DNA of 64,000 nucleotides from Aquimonas sp041395245 (lineage in GTDB: Bacteria > Pseudomonadota > Gammaproteobacteria > Xanthomonadales > Xanthomonadaceae), in contig JAWLAY010000004.1 in NCBI GenBank assembly GCA_041395245.1, positions 124,001 to 188,000 of the forward strand. Reading direction: 5' to 3'. The position numbers and the translations under genes were made by a program. Each line of letters opens with the position of its first letter. Within the stretch, counting starts at the first letter, position 1. Positions 9,847 to 18,716 of this stretch are shown one piece after another. Below the pieces are notes generated by a model that saw only the letters and a program-made list of their open reading frames with translations, made no database searches and was not told the DNA's origin.

Positions 9847-11109
9847 ATGAGCCCTTATCGCCATCTCAGGCCACTGCTCCGCACACCAGCGCGCGTCGCG
9901 ACCGTCTTGTTGGGTGCGCTGCTGAGCGCCTGCAACGGCCAGCCCGACAGCACGGCAACGCCCGTTTCGACTCCCTCTGTGCAGCCCGCCCCACCCGCCA
10001 TGAGCCTTCGCGTCGCCACCTACAACACCTCGTTGAACGATGACGCCGCAGGCGGCCTGATCCAGCGTCTGCAGGGCGATGACCTGCAGGCCCGCAAGAT
10101 CGCTGCGGTCCTGCAGCACCTCCGACCCGATATCGTTCTGCTCAACGAGTTCGACTTCGACGAGCAGGGGCGTGCCGCGGATCTGTTCCAGCAGCGCTAT
10201 CTGCAGCAGGGACAGTTTGGTCAGGCGGCCATCGACTATCCGCATCGTTATCTCGCGCCGGTCAATACCGGGGTTGCCAGCGGGCTCGATCTTGACGGCG
10301 ATGGCCGTACCGATGGACCTGGCGATGCCTGGGGCTTTGGCAAACATCCCGGCCAATACGGCATGCTGCTGTTGTCGCGCTATCCGCTGGATGCCGCCGG
10401 TGCGCGCACCTTCCAGCAGCTGCGCTGGTCGAGCCTGCCCGGTGCGCGCCGACCCCGTTTACCGGATGCCGACAGTGACTGGCACAGCGATGCGATATGG
10501 ACGCAGTTGCGCCTGTCGTCCAAATCGCATTGGGACGTTCCCGTCGACACGCCGCTGGGCCGCTTGCATGTGCTGGCCTCGCATCCGACGCCACCGGTGT
10601 TCGACGGCCCGGAGCGACGCAATGCGGCGCGCAACCACGACGAGATCCGCCTGTGGGCGGAGTATCTCAATGGCGGCGAGCAGCCGTGGCTGGTCGATGA
10701 CCTGGGCCGTGCGGGCGGTTTGCCAAACGAGGCGGCGTTCGTCCTGTTGGGCGACCAGAACGCCGACCCGATCGATGGCGGCAGTGTCGATCACGCCATC
10801 CGCCAACTGCTGGAGCATCCGCGCATTCTTCCCTACCCCGCGCCGCGCAGCGCTCAGGGCCGGATCGCCGCGCAACAGGCGGGTGGCGCCAACGCGAACC
10901 AACAGGGCGATGCGGACGAAGACACCGGCAACTTCGGGCCGCGTTCGGGCAATCTGCGGGTCGACTACGTGCTGCCGTCGCGGCAGTTCGAGGTCGTCGG
11001 CAGTGGCGTGTTCTGGCCCGCGCCGGGCGAGACCGGCGCGGACTGGGTCGAGGTCAGCGACCACCGCTTGGTGTGGCTGGATCTGCAGCGTGCCGCAAAG
11101 GCACATTGA
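9847..11109 (+). CDS. Lipoprotein of the endonuclease/exonuclease/phosphatase superfamily
   Basis: The 420-aa protein starts with a lipoprotein signal (LLGALLSACNG, Cys29), so it acts outside the cytoplasm. The EEP fold motifs follow: RVATYNT (start of fold), LLNEFDFDEQ (metal Glu), LASHPTPP (catalytic His), LGDQNADP (Asp/Asn) and VSDHRLVWLDL (terminal Asp-His). It resembles secreted EEP phosphatases whose substrate is unknown. Residues around 330-370 form a low-complexity Ala/Gln/Asn-rich insertion. The 3' end overlaps the convergent membrane-protein gene by 56 bases. Confidence 0.85.
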   Translation: MSPYRHLRPLLRTPARVATVLLGALLSACNGQPDSTATPVSTPSVQPAPPAMSLRVATYNTSLNDDAAGGLIQRLQGDDLQARKIAAVLQHLRPDIVLLNEFDFDEQGRAADLFQQRYLQQGQFGQAAIDYPHRYLAPVNTGVASGLDLDGDGRTDGPGDAWGFGKHPGQYGMLLLSRYPLDAAGARTFQQLRWSSLPGARRPRLPDADSDWHSDAIWTQLRLSSKSHWDVPVDTPLGRLHVLASHPTPPVFDGPERRNAARNHDEIRLWAEYLNGGEQPWLVDDLGRAGGLPNEAAFVLLGDQNADPIDGGSVDHAIRQLLEHPRILPYPAPRSAQGRIAAQQAGGANANQQGDADEDTGNFGPRSGNLRVDYVLPSRQFEVVGSGVFWPAPGETGADWVEVSDHRLVWLDLQRAAKAH

Positions 11110-11791
11110 GACCTGATTCACCACGCGGCGCGTAGCGGCGATCCAGCCAGATCGCTGCGGCGGTGCTCAGCAGCACCGGAACAAACCACGGCAGGATGCC
11201 CAAAGTCGGCGTCGTTTCCAGGCCCAGCCACTGCAGCACCCGACCGAGTCCGATCGACAGAAACGCCACGTGGGTTGCTGCGCCCGCGCCGAGCATCGCG
11301 CCCAGATGTTCGCGAATCCACCACCGAGGCGTCGGCAGGGGCTGCACACGCCGTCGCCACATGCTCACGGCCAGTCCCAAGCCAATCAGACTGAAGCCCA
11401 TCATCAGGACCTGGCCTTGCCAGACGCCATACAGCGCCACGACCAATCCACCCAGACCGTTGCAGAACGCCAGCAAGAGGTAGCGCGAGTCGCGAAACCC
11501 GGACTGCATCGCCTTGCGCCGGATCGCCCGCCAGCCCAACCAGCACGAACTGAAGGTGATCAGCACCAGGTACACCAGGAAGATCGCCGTACCCGGACGA
11601 CCCCGCGCGAAGAAGTAACCCGCCATCGGCACCGCGGTCAGCATGATCACGATCATCGCCAGCAGATAGATTTGCCCGCTGCGACGATGCAAGGGCGAGC
11701 CCTTACGGGCCAGAGCGGCCATCCAGAACGTTGGCAACGCGATTGCCCCCGCCAATCCATGCAGACCGACCAGCCACGAATACAGCTCCAT
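11054..11791 (-). CDS. Multi-pass membrane protein, DUF2306-like
   Basis: The 245-aa product has about seven hydrophobic segments. The N-terminal stretch LHGLAGAIALPTFWMAALARKG followed by LHRRSGQIYLLAMIVIM resembles the DUF2306/heme-binding-like membrane family, in which a His-flanked helix and an HRRxG turn recur; this assignment is tentative. The start at 11791 (MELYSWLVG) is chosen because the longer reading to 11914 is not hydrophobic and has no RBS. The C-terminal ~20 codons run antisense through the end of the neighbouring EEP gene. It is divergent from the histidine kinase at 11989. Confidence 0.6.
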   Translation of the reverse strand: MELYSWLVGLHGLAGAIALPTFWMAALARKGSPLHRRSGQIYLLAMIVIMLTAVPMAGYFFARGRPGTAIFLVYLVLITFSSCWLGWRAIRRKAMQSGFRDSRYLLLAFCNGLGGLVVALYGVWQGQVLMMGFSLIGLGLAVSMWRRRVQPLPTPRWWIREHLGAMLGAGAATHVAFLSIGLGRVLQWLGLETTPTLGILPWFVPVLLSTAAAIWLDRRYAPRGESGLNVPLRHAADPATPSGGR

Positions 11792-11988
11792 ACAGACATC
11801 TCCCATCGGATCGGTGGCCACGGCAGGTCCGTTTGGTCGACGCATCGTCGTGCCAACCGTGGTGATCGATAGCTTGGACATTCGCCGTGCTGCGCGGCAG
11901 GTGAACAAGGTCACCCGCCAAGGGTGAGAAAAGTCACCTTCGGCCTGCGCGGCCTTGTGATGCGGAACTCAGGCGGCATACTCAGCGC

Positions 11989-13170
11989 ATGTCCGTCGCC
12001 GTTCTGCCACCGCGCTCCCGCCGCTTCGCCGCCCAGTGCACCGAGGTTTGCCGATCCCCATTGAACTGGGTGGCCGCCGCGACCTGGCTGGCTGTCACCC
12101 TGATCGTGCTGGAGCCCGCCCGCCTTCGAACGGGAGATCTCACTGAATGGGCGGGACTGGTCGCCTTGGCGTCCATGTGGGTCGGCTATCTGTTGCTGGT
12201 CTGGAACGCCAGCCGCGAAGGGGCCGTGAGCCAGCGCGCCGAAGTCCTGATGGTGCTGCAGGGAATGGCGGTCGTATTGGCCGATTATTGGCTGGCGGAA
12301 GGACAGACCTCAATCCTGCTGATCGTGGTAGCCGGTCAACTCATGCACCTGCCACAGCGTCGTCGTGCGATCGGCTGGTTGCTGCTGTTCAATCTACTGA
12401 TGCTGATCAGTTGGACCGCCCGACTTGGTCATCCGGCGCAGGTGTTGTTGTGGATGATGCCGATGCTGGCGTTCCAGGCATTTTCCGCACTCACCAGCCA
12501 CTATCACCTGCGCGCCGAGCAAACCCGCGATGCACTGGCGGCGGCCAATGCGGAGCTGTTGGCGACCCAATGTCTTCTGGAGCAAAGCGCGCGTGCCGGC
12601 GAACGCCTGGCGCTGTCGCGCGAACTGCACGATGTCGCCGGTCACAAACTCACCGCGCTGAAACTGCACCTGCGCCGTCTGGCGCGTGACCCGCAACTGG
12701 CGGATCGCGAAGAGGTTCGCGTCAGCGGCGAACTGGCGGACGAACTGCTGGCCGACATCCGCGGTGTGGTCAGTGAACTGCGCCGCCACGATGGACTGGA
12801 TCTGCGCGAATCCCTGCAGGCGCTGGCGCGCCCGATTCCCGGTGCGCGGCTCACCCTGCAACTCGACAGCGACTTGCGTGTGGCCGATGTCGCGCAGGCT
12901 GAGGCCTTGCTGCGCATCGCCCAGGAAGGCATCACCAACGCCTTGCGCCACGGTCGCTCGCAAACGCTGCGTCTCAGCTGTCGTCGCGACGGCAAGCAGA
13001 TCGAGCTGTGCGTGGAAAGCGATGGTCCGGTTGAGATGCCGATCCGCTTTGGCAACGGACTGACCGGCATCCAGGAGCGCTTGCAGGCGCTCGACGGCGA
13101 ACTGCACCTGCAACCGCTGACGCCTTCCGGGCTGCGACTCTGTGCCCGACTGCCGGATGCACCGGCATGA
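11989..13170 (+). CDS. Sensor histidine kinase, NarX/DesK type (HisKA_3)
   Basis: The 393-aa membrane kinase has five or six N-terminal transmembrane segments (about residues 25-165) and little extracytoplasmic sequence, so it probably senses the membrane or an in-membrane signal. A coiled coil leads to the HisKA_3 dimerisation helix with the phospho-acceptor in LALSRELHDVAGHKLTALKL (about 210). The ATPase domain shows the N box (EGITNALRHG) and a G box (GNGLTGIQERLQAL). The stop overlaps the start of the response regulator at 13167 (ATGA). The stimulus is unknown. Confidence 0.9.
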   Translation: MSVAVLPPRSRRFAAQCTEVCRSPLNWVAAATWLAVTLIVLEPARLRTGDLTEWAGLVALASMWVGYLLLVWNASREGAVSQRAEVLMVLQGMAVVLADYWLAEGQTSILLIVVAGQLMHLPQRRRAIGWLLLFNLLMLISWTARLGHPAQVLLWMMPMLAFQAFSALTSHYHLRAEQTRDALAAANAELLATQCLLEQSARAGERLALSRELHDVAGHKLTALKLHLRRLARDPQLADREEVRVSGELADELLADIRGVVSELRRHDGLDLRESLQALARPIPGARLTLQLDSDLRVADVAQAEALLRIAQEGITNALRHGRSQTLRLSCRRDGKQIELCVESDGPVEMPIRFGNGLTGIQERLQALDGELHLQPLTPSGLRLCARLPDAPA

Positions 13171-13796
13171 ACACGCGAGTGCGCATCGCACTGTGTGACG
13201 ATCAGGCACTGGTGTTGCGTGGCCTGTCCGCCTTGCTGCGCGACAGTGGCGAGATCGACATCACGCTCGAATGCAGCGACGCCGAGTCGCTGCTGGCGGT
13301 GCTGCCGCAGCATCCCGTGCAGGTCATCGTCAGTGACGTCCGCATGCCGGGACTGGGCGGCCTCGGCCTGATCGCGGCCCTCCGCGAGCGCGGCGATGGC
13401 ACGCCTGTCCTGCTGCTCACCACCTTCGACGACAGCGAGTTGATGCTGTCGGCCGTGCGCGCCGGTGCGCAGGGATTTCTGCTCAAAGATGCACAACCCG
13501 AAGAACTGTGCGCGGCGATCCGGCGGCTGGCCGACGGCGACACCCTGCTGCAACCGATCAGTCTCGGTGCGCTGCGCGCGCAATTGCCCGCACAGCCCGC
13601 GGGCAGTCACCTCACCGAGCGCGAGGCGAGCGTCCTGCGTCTGGTCGCCGGTGGTTGCTCGAACAAGGAAATCGGCCGTGCGCTGCATCTTTCCGAGGGC
13701 ACGGTGAAAAACTACATCACCGATATCCTGCTCAAACTCGACTGCCGCGACCGCACGCATGCCGTACTGAAAGCGATCACCCAGCGACTGCTGTGA
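13167..13796 (+). CDS. NarL/FixJ-type response regulator
   Basis: The 209-aa regulator has a receiver domain with acidic pair D11/D12 and phospho-acceptor D57 (VIVSDVRMPG), then a LuxR-type HTH (LTEREASVLRLVAGGCSNKE, with SEGTVKNYITDIL as the recognition helix). It is the cognate partner of the upstream kinase, with which it overlaps by four bases. The target genes are not visible; the divergent membrane protein at 11054-11791 is one candidate because DesK/DesR-type systems often control an adjacent membrane protein or transporter (inference). Confidence 0.93.
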   Translation: MNTRVRIALCDDQALVLRGLSALLRDSGEIDITLECSDAESLLAVLPQHPVQVIVSDVRMPGLGGLGLIAALRERGDGTPVLLLTTFDDSELMLSAVRAGAQGFLLKDAQPEELCAAIRRLADGDTLLQPISLGALRAQLPAQPAGSHLTEREASVLRLVAGGCSNKEIGRALHLSEGTVKNYITDILLKLDCRDRTHAVLKAITQRLL

Positions 13797-13812
13797 TCGC
13801 GCGGAATGTGCC

Positions 13813-15237
13813 TCAGGCGAACTCGTCCAGTCGACCGGCAGATACGCGTCGCGCTGGCGATGGCTGCGGCTCGGAACTCAACAGGTCCGCCATCGGCGGG
13901 TCGACCGGTGCGCCAGACGCGGCGAACGCCGAACGCGACTCGCGTTGCTGCTGTCCGACCTGCGCATCGCCCAACTGGAAGCCTTGTGCGGCCAACATTT
14001 CGCGCAGACGCGGCAGCTGAGACTCAATGGCCGCGCGCACCTCGGCATGACTGCTGCCGAACTCCGCCCGTAAGGACTGACCATCCAGCTCCAGTCGAAT
14101 GTCCAGTGGGCCCAACTCCGCCGGATGCAGTTGCAACTCGGCGCGCTGGACCTTCTGCTGTCCCATCCATTGCATCTGCACGCTGAGCTTGTCGGCGAAA
14201 TCGGCCTGTTGCGGATTGAGCGGGTCCGTCGCGATGGCCGGTGCCGTACTGACGCTCGGCGCCGAGACGTTTGAACCCGACAGGAACCCCGATCCGCTGA
14301 TCGCGTCCTGACGTGCGCCGGGCGTGATCGTCGGAGTCAGATCCACCGCCGCGCCGTCCTTGCCCTGTGCCTGCGGTTGCAGGTCCGACTGGACCGGCAG
14401 GTTCGCTTCGGTTGGCATGGCCTCGTTCATCGCCGCGTCGGCCAGAAGCGGGCGGCCCGACGGCAGCGCGCTCACAACGGGACGCGACATCGCGGCCGGA
14501 GCGGCTACGGACACGATGTCGGCAGCTGTCGGCGTATCCGTGCCCACGGCGGTCGCGTCGTCAATCTGGGGCGCAATGCCGGGTTTGACATCGACCCGAC
14601 CCGTTGCGTCGGTCGGAAGTGCCGCAGGCGCGCCCTTGGTCGCCGCGGCGGCGGCCACCCCGGTGCGCGGCGGCACAGGCTCGGCGTCACCCGACTTCAT
14701 CGCGGCGACGCCCGCCCAGGACGGCGCATCTCCCTCAGTCGACAGCGGGAGCGGCAACGGGTCCGACGCCAGCACTGCCGGCTTCACCGCCAGTGCGTGC
14801 GAGGCGACCTGATCGGACGGCACCGACGGCTTGCCACGCAAGGCGACATCGATCGGCATGGGCGTCGTTTCCACTGCGCCGGCGACAACGGGCATCGCCT
14901 GCGGGGCATCGGCGGCGCTCGCCTGCCATTGTTTGGCGGCATCCAGCCACGGCAGGCCGAGCACCACGGATAGATCCGCGCCCGGCAAGGGATTCGCGGG
15001 AACCGATGGCGCGGGGACGCCGCCACCGGCGACCTCGGTCGATTCACTCAACGCCTCGGCGGCCGGTTTGTCGGTCGAACCGGTCGTAATGTCCGTGTCC
15101 GCTCCCCACTCGCTGCCGAACAGACTGGCGAAGTCGTTCGCCTCCAGCTCGCTCTCGGTAGGCGATCCTCCCGCTCGCTGCGCGCCCGCCAGGATGCCGC
15201 CACCTCGGGTGTTCAACAGCCCGCTCAGGGCATTCAT
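13813..15237 (-). CDS. fliK: Flagellar hook-length control protein FliK
   Basis: The 474-aa secreted ruler protein has a long Ala/Pro/Asp-rich disordered region (about 1-360) and the conserved Flg_hook/FliK C-terminal domain (about 365-450; AELQLHPAELGPLDIRLELD, then VRAAIESQLPRLREMLAAQG). This C-terminal domain interacts with FlhB to switch export specificity. It is last in the fliE-K run and overlaps fliJ by four bases. fliL and fliM do not follow; the convergent response-regulator gene ends 16 bases away. Confidence 0.93.
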   Translation of the reverse strand: MNALSGLLNTRGGGILAGAQRAGGSPTESELEANDFASLFGSEWGADTDITTGSTDKPAAEALSESTEVAGGGVPAPSVPANPLPGADLSVVLGLPWLDAAKQWQASAADAPQAMPVVAGAVETTPMPIDVALRGKPSVPSDQVASHALAVKPAVLASDPLPLPLSTEGDAPSWAGVAAMKSGDAEPVPPRTGVAAAAATKGAPAALPTDATGRVDVKPGIAPQIDDATAVGTDTPTAADIVSVAAPAAMSRPVVSALPSGRPLLADAAMNEAMPTEANLPVQSDLQPQAQGKDGAAVDLTPTITPGARQDAISGSGFLSGSNVSAPSVSTAPAIATDPLNPQQADFADKLSVQMQWMGQQKVQRAELQLHPAELGPLDIRLELDGQSLRAEFGSSHAEVRAAIESQLPRLREMLAAQGFQLGDAQVGQQQRESRSAFAASGAPVDPPMADLLSSEPQPSPARRVSAGRLDEFA

Positions 15238-15674
15238 GACTCGTCTCCCGTCTTGCGGTGTCCACGGATGGCGTGGTCGTCCAGTTCCTTTTGCATGCGT
15301 TGCGCTTCGGCGTGCCGCTCGCGTACGGCATAGCTGTCGGCCAGCTTGTCGAGCATCGCCACTTCGCGACTGGCCAGCAACAATCGTGCGCGCTCCAGCT
15401 CGACACTCTCGCGCGCCTTGTCGACGGCCTTGGTCTGGGTTTTGACGGCATCCTCAAGACGCTCCAGAAAAGCGCTGCGGTTCTGCAGCATCGACGCCGT
15501 CACCGTGCCACCCTGGGCAACCGGTTGCGCATACTCGCGGGCATATTGCGCCAACTCGTCGAGGCGCTTCTGCTGCGCGTCCAGCGCTCGTCCGCGCTCG
15601 GCGAACACCTTGGCGCGCGACTGCTCGCGGCTCTCGGCAATCTGCTGGATCGGTTTCAGACGTTGGGTATCCAT
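15234..15674 (-). CDS. fliJ: Flagellar export protein FliJ
   Basis: The 146-aa, nearly all-helical, strongly charged coiled-coil protein matches FliJ, the central stalk that links the FliI ATPase ring to FlhA and escorts chaperones. Features: heptad-rich Arg/Glu/Gln sequence from about residue 10 to 140, with the family-typical LEDAVKTQTKAVDKARESVE region. It lies between fliI (2-base gap) and fliK (ATGA overlap), which confirms the identification more than sequence alone. Confidence 0.9.
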   Translation of the reverse strand: MDTQRLKPIQQIAESREQSRAKVFAERGRALDAQQKRLDELAQYAREYAQPVAQGGTVTASMLQNRSAFLERLEDAVKTQTKAVDKARESVELERARLLLASREVAMLDKLADSYAVRERHAEAQRMQKELDDHAIRGHRKTGDES

Positions 15675-15676
15675 GC

Positions 15677-17041
15677 TTACACCTCGCGAGCCAACAGTTC
15701 ATCCAGCGCGGCACGACTGCTGGCGATGTCCGCCGCGTCATTGACGTCCTGGCTGAGGAAGCGGGTCAGCGCTGGCCAGCGGCGCAGCGCCTCGTCCACA
15801 CGCGGATCGGAGCCCTTCTGGTAGGCACCGATGGCGATCAGATCCTTGTGGCTGGAATAGGCGGCCATCAGTTGCCGCACTTCGGCGATGCGGGCGCGCC
15901 ATTTGCTGTCAGCGATCTCCGTGGCAACGCGGCTGACCGAGGCTTCGACATCGATGGCCGGATAGCGCCCGCCTTCGGCCACGGCACGCGACAACACCAC
16001 GTGTCCGTCCAGAATGGCGCGCGAGGCATCGGAAATCGGTTCATGCACGTCGTCACCCTCGGTGAGCACGGTATAGAACGCGGTGATCGAGCCCTGTCCC
16101 ATCGAGCCATTGCCCGCGCGCTCCACCAGCTGTGGCAAGCGTGCGAACACCGACGGCGGATAGCCGCGCGTGGTCGGTGGCTCTCCGACCGACAGGCCGA
16201 TCTCTCGCTGAGCCTGCGCGAAGCGGGTCAGGGAATCCATGAGCAACAGCACATTCTTGCCCTGATCGCGGAAATACTCGGCAATCGCGGTGGCACGAAA
16301 GGCGCCGTGCAGTCGCGCCAACGGCGGACGATCCGCCGGTGTAGCCACCACCACGGCACGGTTCAGACCCATTTGGCCCAGCGTGTTTTCAACGAAATCA
16401 CGCACTTCACGACCGCGCTCGCCGATCAGCCCGACCACCACCACATCGGCTGAGGTATAGCGGGTCATCATGCCGAGCAAGGTCGACTTGCCCACACCCG
16501 AACCGGCGAACAGACCGACGCGTTGGCCACGTCCGATCGGGATCAAGGCATTGATGGCGCGCACGCCGACGTCCAGCGGTTGATGGATCGGCTCGCGCTG
16601 CAAGGGATTGATCGGTGTGCCGAGCAACTTGACTGCCGCATCCAGACGCAGCTCGCCGCGTCCGTCCAGCGGCACGCCTTCGCCATCGATGACGCGCCCG
16701 AGCAGTGCCTCGCCAACCGCGACCAGTCCCTCGCCCGATTTGGGCACGACGCGCGCATTCGGCAGCAAGCCCTGCACTTCCGTGCTCGGCATCAGAAAGG
16801 TTCGATCACCCGCGAAACCAACGACTTCGGCATCCACCCATTCGCCATCGTGGGTCTCGATCTGCGCATTCGCACCGAGCGGCATTTCGCAGCCGACCGC
16901 TTCGATGGTCAGCCCGACCACGCGCTTCAGCACCCCTTCGCGCAGGAACTCGCGTGCGTGCAAGGCCTCGGGTAGCCGCCGCTGCAGGCGATCTGCCAAT
17001 CGCCGATTGCGCGTCTGCCGCCAATCCGGCGCGAGATTCAC
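15677..17041 (-). CDS. fliI: Flagellum-specific ATPase FliI
   Basis: The 454-aa hexameric ATPase of the flagellar type III export apparatus shows Walker A GSGVGKST (about 180), Walker B NVLLLMDSLTRFAQAQREIG (about 265), and the T3SS/flagellar-specific TTRGYPPSVFARLPQLVERAG. Length and order match FliI rather than F1-beta. The start overlaps the fliH stop by four bases. Confidence 0.97.
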   Translation of the reverse strand: MNLAPDWRQTRNRRLADRLQRRLPEALHAREFLREGVLKRVVGLTIEAVGCEMPLGANAQIETHDGEWVDAEVVGFAGDRTFLMPSTEVQGLLPNARVVPKSGEGLVAVGEALLGRVIDGEGVPLDGRGELRLDAAVKLLGTPINPLQREPIHQPLDVGVRAINALIPIGRGQRVGLFAGSGVGKSTLLGMMTRYTSADVVVVGLIGERGREVRDFVENTLGQMGLNRAVVVATPADRPPLARLHGAFRATAIAEYFRDQGKNVLLLMDSLTRFAQAQREIGLSVGEPPTTRGYPPSVFARLPQLVERAGNGSMGQGSITAFYTVLTEGDDVHEPISDASRAILDGHVVLSRAVAEGGRYPAIDVEASVSRVATEIADSKWRARIAEVRQLMAAYSSHKDLIAIGAYQKGSDPRVDEALRRWPALTRFLSQDVNDAADIASSRAALDELLAREV

Positions 17042-17706
17042 GGCACCCGCTCCGACGCGCCCGGATCGCCCGCCGACACGGGCGTCGCCTTGCGCAAACG
17101 CTGCAGCATCTGCTCCAACCGCGTGCTGATGCGTGCATCCAGACGCACATCCTCGGCATGCACCCGCAGGTCACCGCGCGCCAGGCTGGGATCGCCAGCC
17201 AGACGCGAATGGTGCAAGTCGCTCAGCAAGGGTTTGAGCAGCAGCAGGTCATCGGGATGCAGGCGCACCTCCAACCGACGTCGGCCTTCACCGAGACTTT
17301 CCACCGCCTCATGAACCAGCGCGGCCAGTCGTTCGGGTTGCTCGTTGTAGGTTTCGCGCAGCAGCACGCCCGCGATGCGGGTCGCCAGACAGACCAACGC
17401 CTGTTCGACATCGTCCTCCAACTGCGCCATCGGACGCAGCATCGCATCCAGCAGTCCTTCCAGCCGTGCCACCACCAGGCGCACCTCGGCCTGTGCCTGC
17501 GCCTGCCCTTCCGCATAGCCTGCGGCATGGCCTTCGGCGTGCGCGGCACGCTGGATCGCCTCAATCTCCTCCAGCGTCGGCGGCTGCGGCAGACTTTCCA
17601 GTTCGCCTTGCGTCGGCTTGCTGCTGCCGTCCAGCGACGGCACCTCCCATCGCACCGCGCCGGGCAGGTCGGGAAGCACGTTGCGACTGGCGCTGGAAGC
17701 GCTCAT
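17038..17706 (-). CDS. fliH: Flagellar assembly protein FliH
   Basis: The 222-aa regulator of FliI has an N-terminal disordered part, a helical region rich in Ala/Glu/Gly (EEIEAIQRAAHAEGHAAGYA, about 45-70) that contains the GxxxG-like FliH repeats, and a C-terminal V-ATPase-E-like domain (LEVRLHPDDLLLLKPLL region). It is framed by fliG (1-base overlap) and fliI (4-base overlap). Confidence 0.93.
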   Translation of the reverse strand: MSASSASRNVLPDLPGAVRWEVPSLDGSSKPTQGELESLPQPPTLEEIEAIQRAAHAEGHAAGYAEGQAQAQAEVRLVVARLEGLLDAMLRPMAQLEDDVEQALVCLATRIAGVLLRETYNEQPERLAALVHEAVESLGEGRRRLEVRLHPDDLLLLKPLLSDLHHSRLAGDPSLARGDLRVHAEDVRLDARISTRLEQMLQRLRKATPVSAGDPGASERVP

Positions 17707-18716
17707 CAGACGAACTCCTCACCCTTGCCGCCAATCTGGATTTCGCCGGCCTCTACCATGCGGCGGACGATGGCGAGAATCTCCTTCTGCGCACCTTCGA
17801 CATCCGACAACTTGGCAGGCCCGCGAACTTCCATGTCCTCCTGCAGCATCGCTGCCGCGCGTTGCGACATGTTCTTGAGAATCTTGTCCTTGACCTTGGT
17901 GTCGGCACCGCGCAAGGCCAGTCCGAGTTTGTCGCCGGGCACTTCGCGCAACACGCTCTGCACGGCCTTGTCGTCCAGATCGGCGACGTTGTCGAACACG
18001 AACATCAGCTCCTGGATGGCGGCGGCCAGTTCGGGATCGACCTGCGCAATGGCGCTGCTGATCGCCTGCTCGGTGGTGGCATCGAGGAAGTTGATGATGT
18101 TTGCCGCCACCTTCACGCCGCCGACCTGCGAGGAGTTCATGTTCTGGTTGCCGGAGAATTGCTTTTCCAGAATGTCGTTCAACTCGTTCAGGGCGTTCGG
18201 CGGAATGCCGTCGAGCGTGGCGATGCGCATCAGCGCGTCGGAACGCAGGCGCGCGGGCAGCAGCTTGATCACATCTGCGGCCTGATCGCTGTCGAGATAC
18301 GCCAGCACGATGGCGATGATCTGCGGATGTTCGTTGCGGATCAGGTCGGCAATCGCGCGCGGGTCCATCCACTTCAACGTTTCCAGTCCCTTGCTGTTGC
18401 GTCCCAGCAGGATGCGATCAATCAGCCCACCGGCCTTGTCCTCGCCCAGCGCCTGCACCAGCACCTTGCGCACGTAATCGTCGGCGCCCATGCCGAACGA
18501 GGTCTGGGTGCCCAATTCGGCATGGAAGGCATCCACCACGTCGCCCACCTGATCGCGGGTGACATTGCTGATCGTCGCCATCGCCAGACCCAGCTTCTGG
18601 ACTTCCTTGGCGTTCAACTGGCGCAGGACTTCGGCGGCTTCGGCCTCACCCAGTGACATCAGCAGGACGGCAGCCCGTTGGGTGCCGGTCAGCGGTTCTT
18701 GTGTGGTCTCAGCCAT
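17706..18716 (-). CDS. fliG: Flagellar motor switch protein FliG
   Basis: The 336-aa rotor protein binds FliF at its N-terminus and engages MotA through its C-terminal domain. The N-terminal GTQRAAVLLMSLGEAEAAEV, the EHPQ motif (NEHPQIIAIVLAYL, about 130) and the torque helix region (LMFVFDNVADLDDKAVQSVL, about 255-280, holding the charged residues facing the stator) are all present. It overlaps fliF by 8 bases and abuts fliH. Confidence 0.97.
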   Translation of the reverse strand: MAETTQEPLTGTQRAAVLLMSLGEAEAAEVLRQLNAKEVQKLGLAMATISNVTRDQVGDVVDAFHAELGTQTSFGMGADDYVRKVLVQALGEDKAGGLIDRILLGRNSKGLETLKWMDPRAIADLIRNEHPQIIAIVLAYLDSDQAADVIKLLPARLRSDALMRIATLDGIPPNALNELNDILEKQFSGNQNMNSSQVGGVKVAANIINFLDATTEQAISSAIAQVDPELAAAIQELMFVFDNVADLDDKAVQSVLREVPGDKLGLALRGADTKVKDKILKNMSQRAAAMLQEDMEVRGPAKLSDVEGAQKEILAIVRRMVEAGEIQIGGKGEEFV

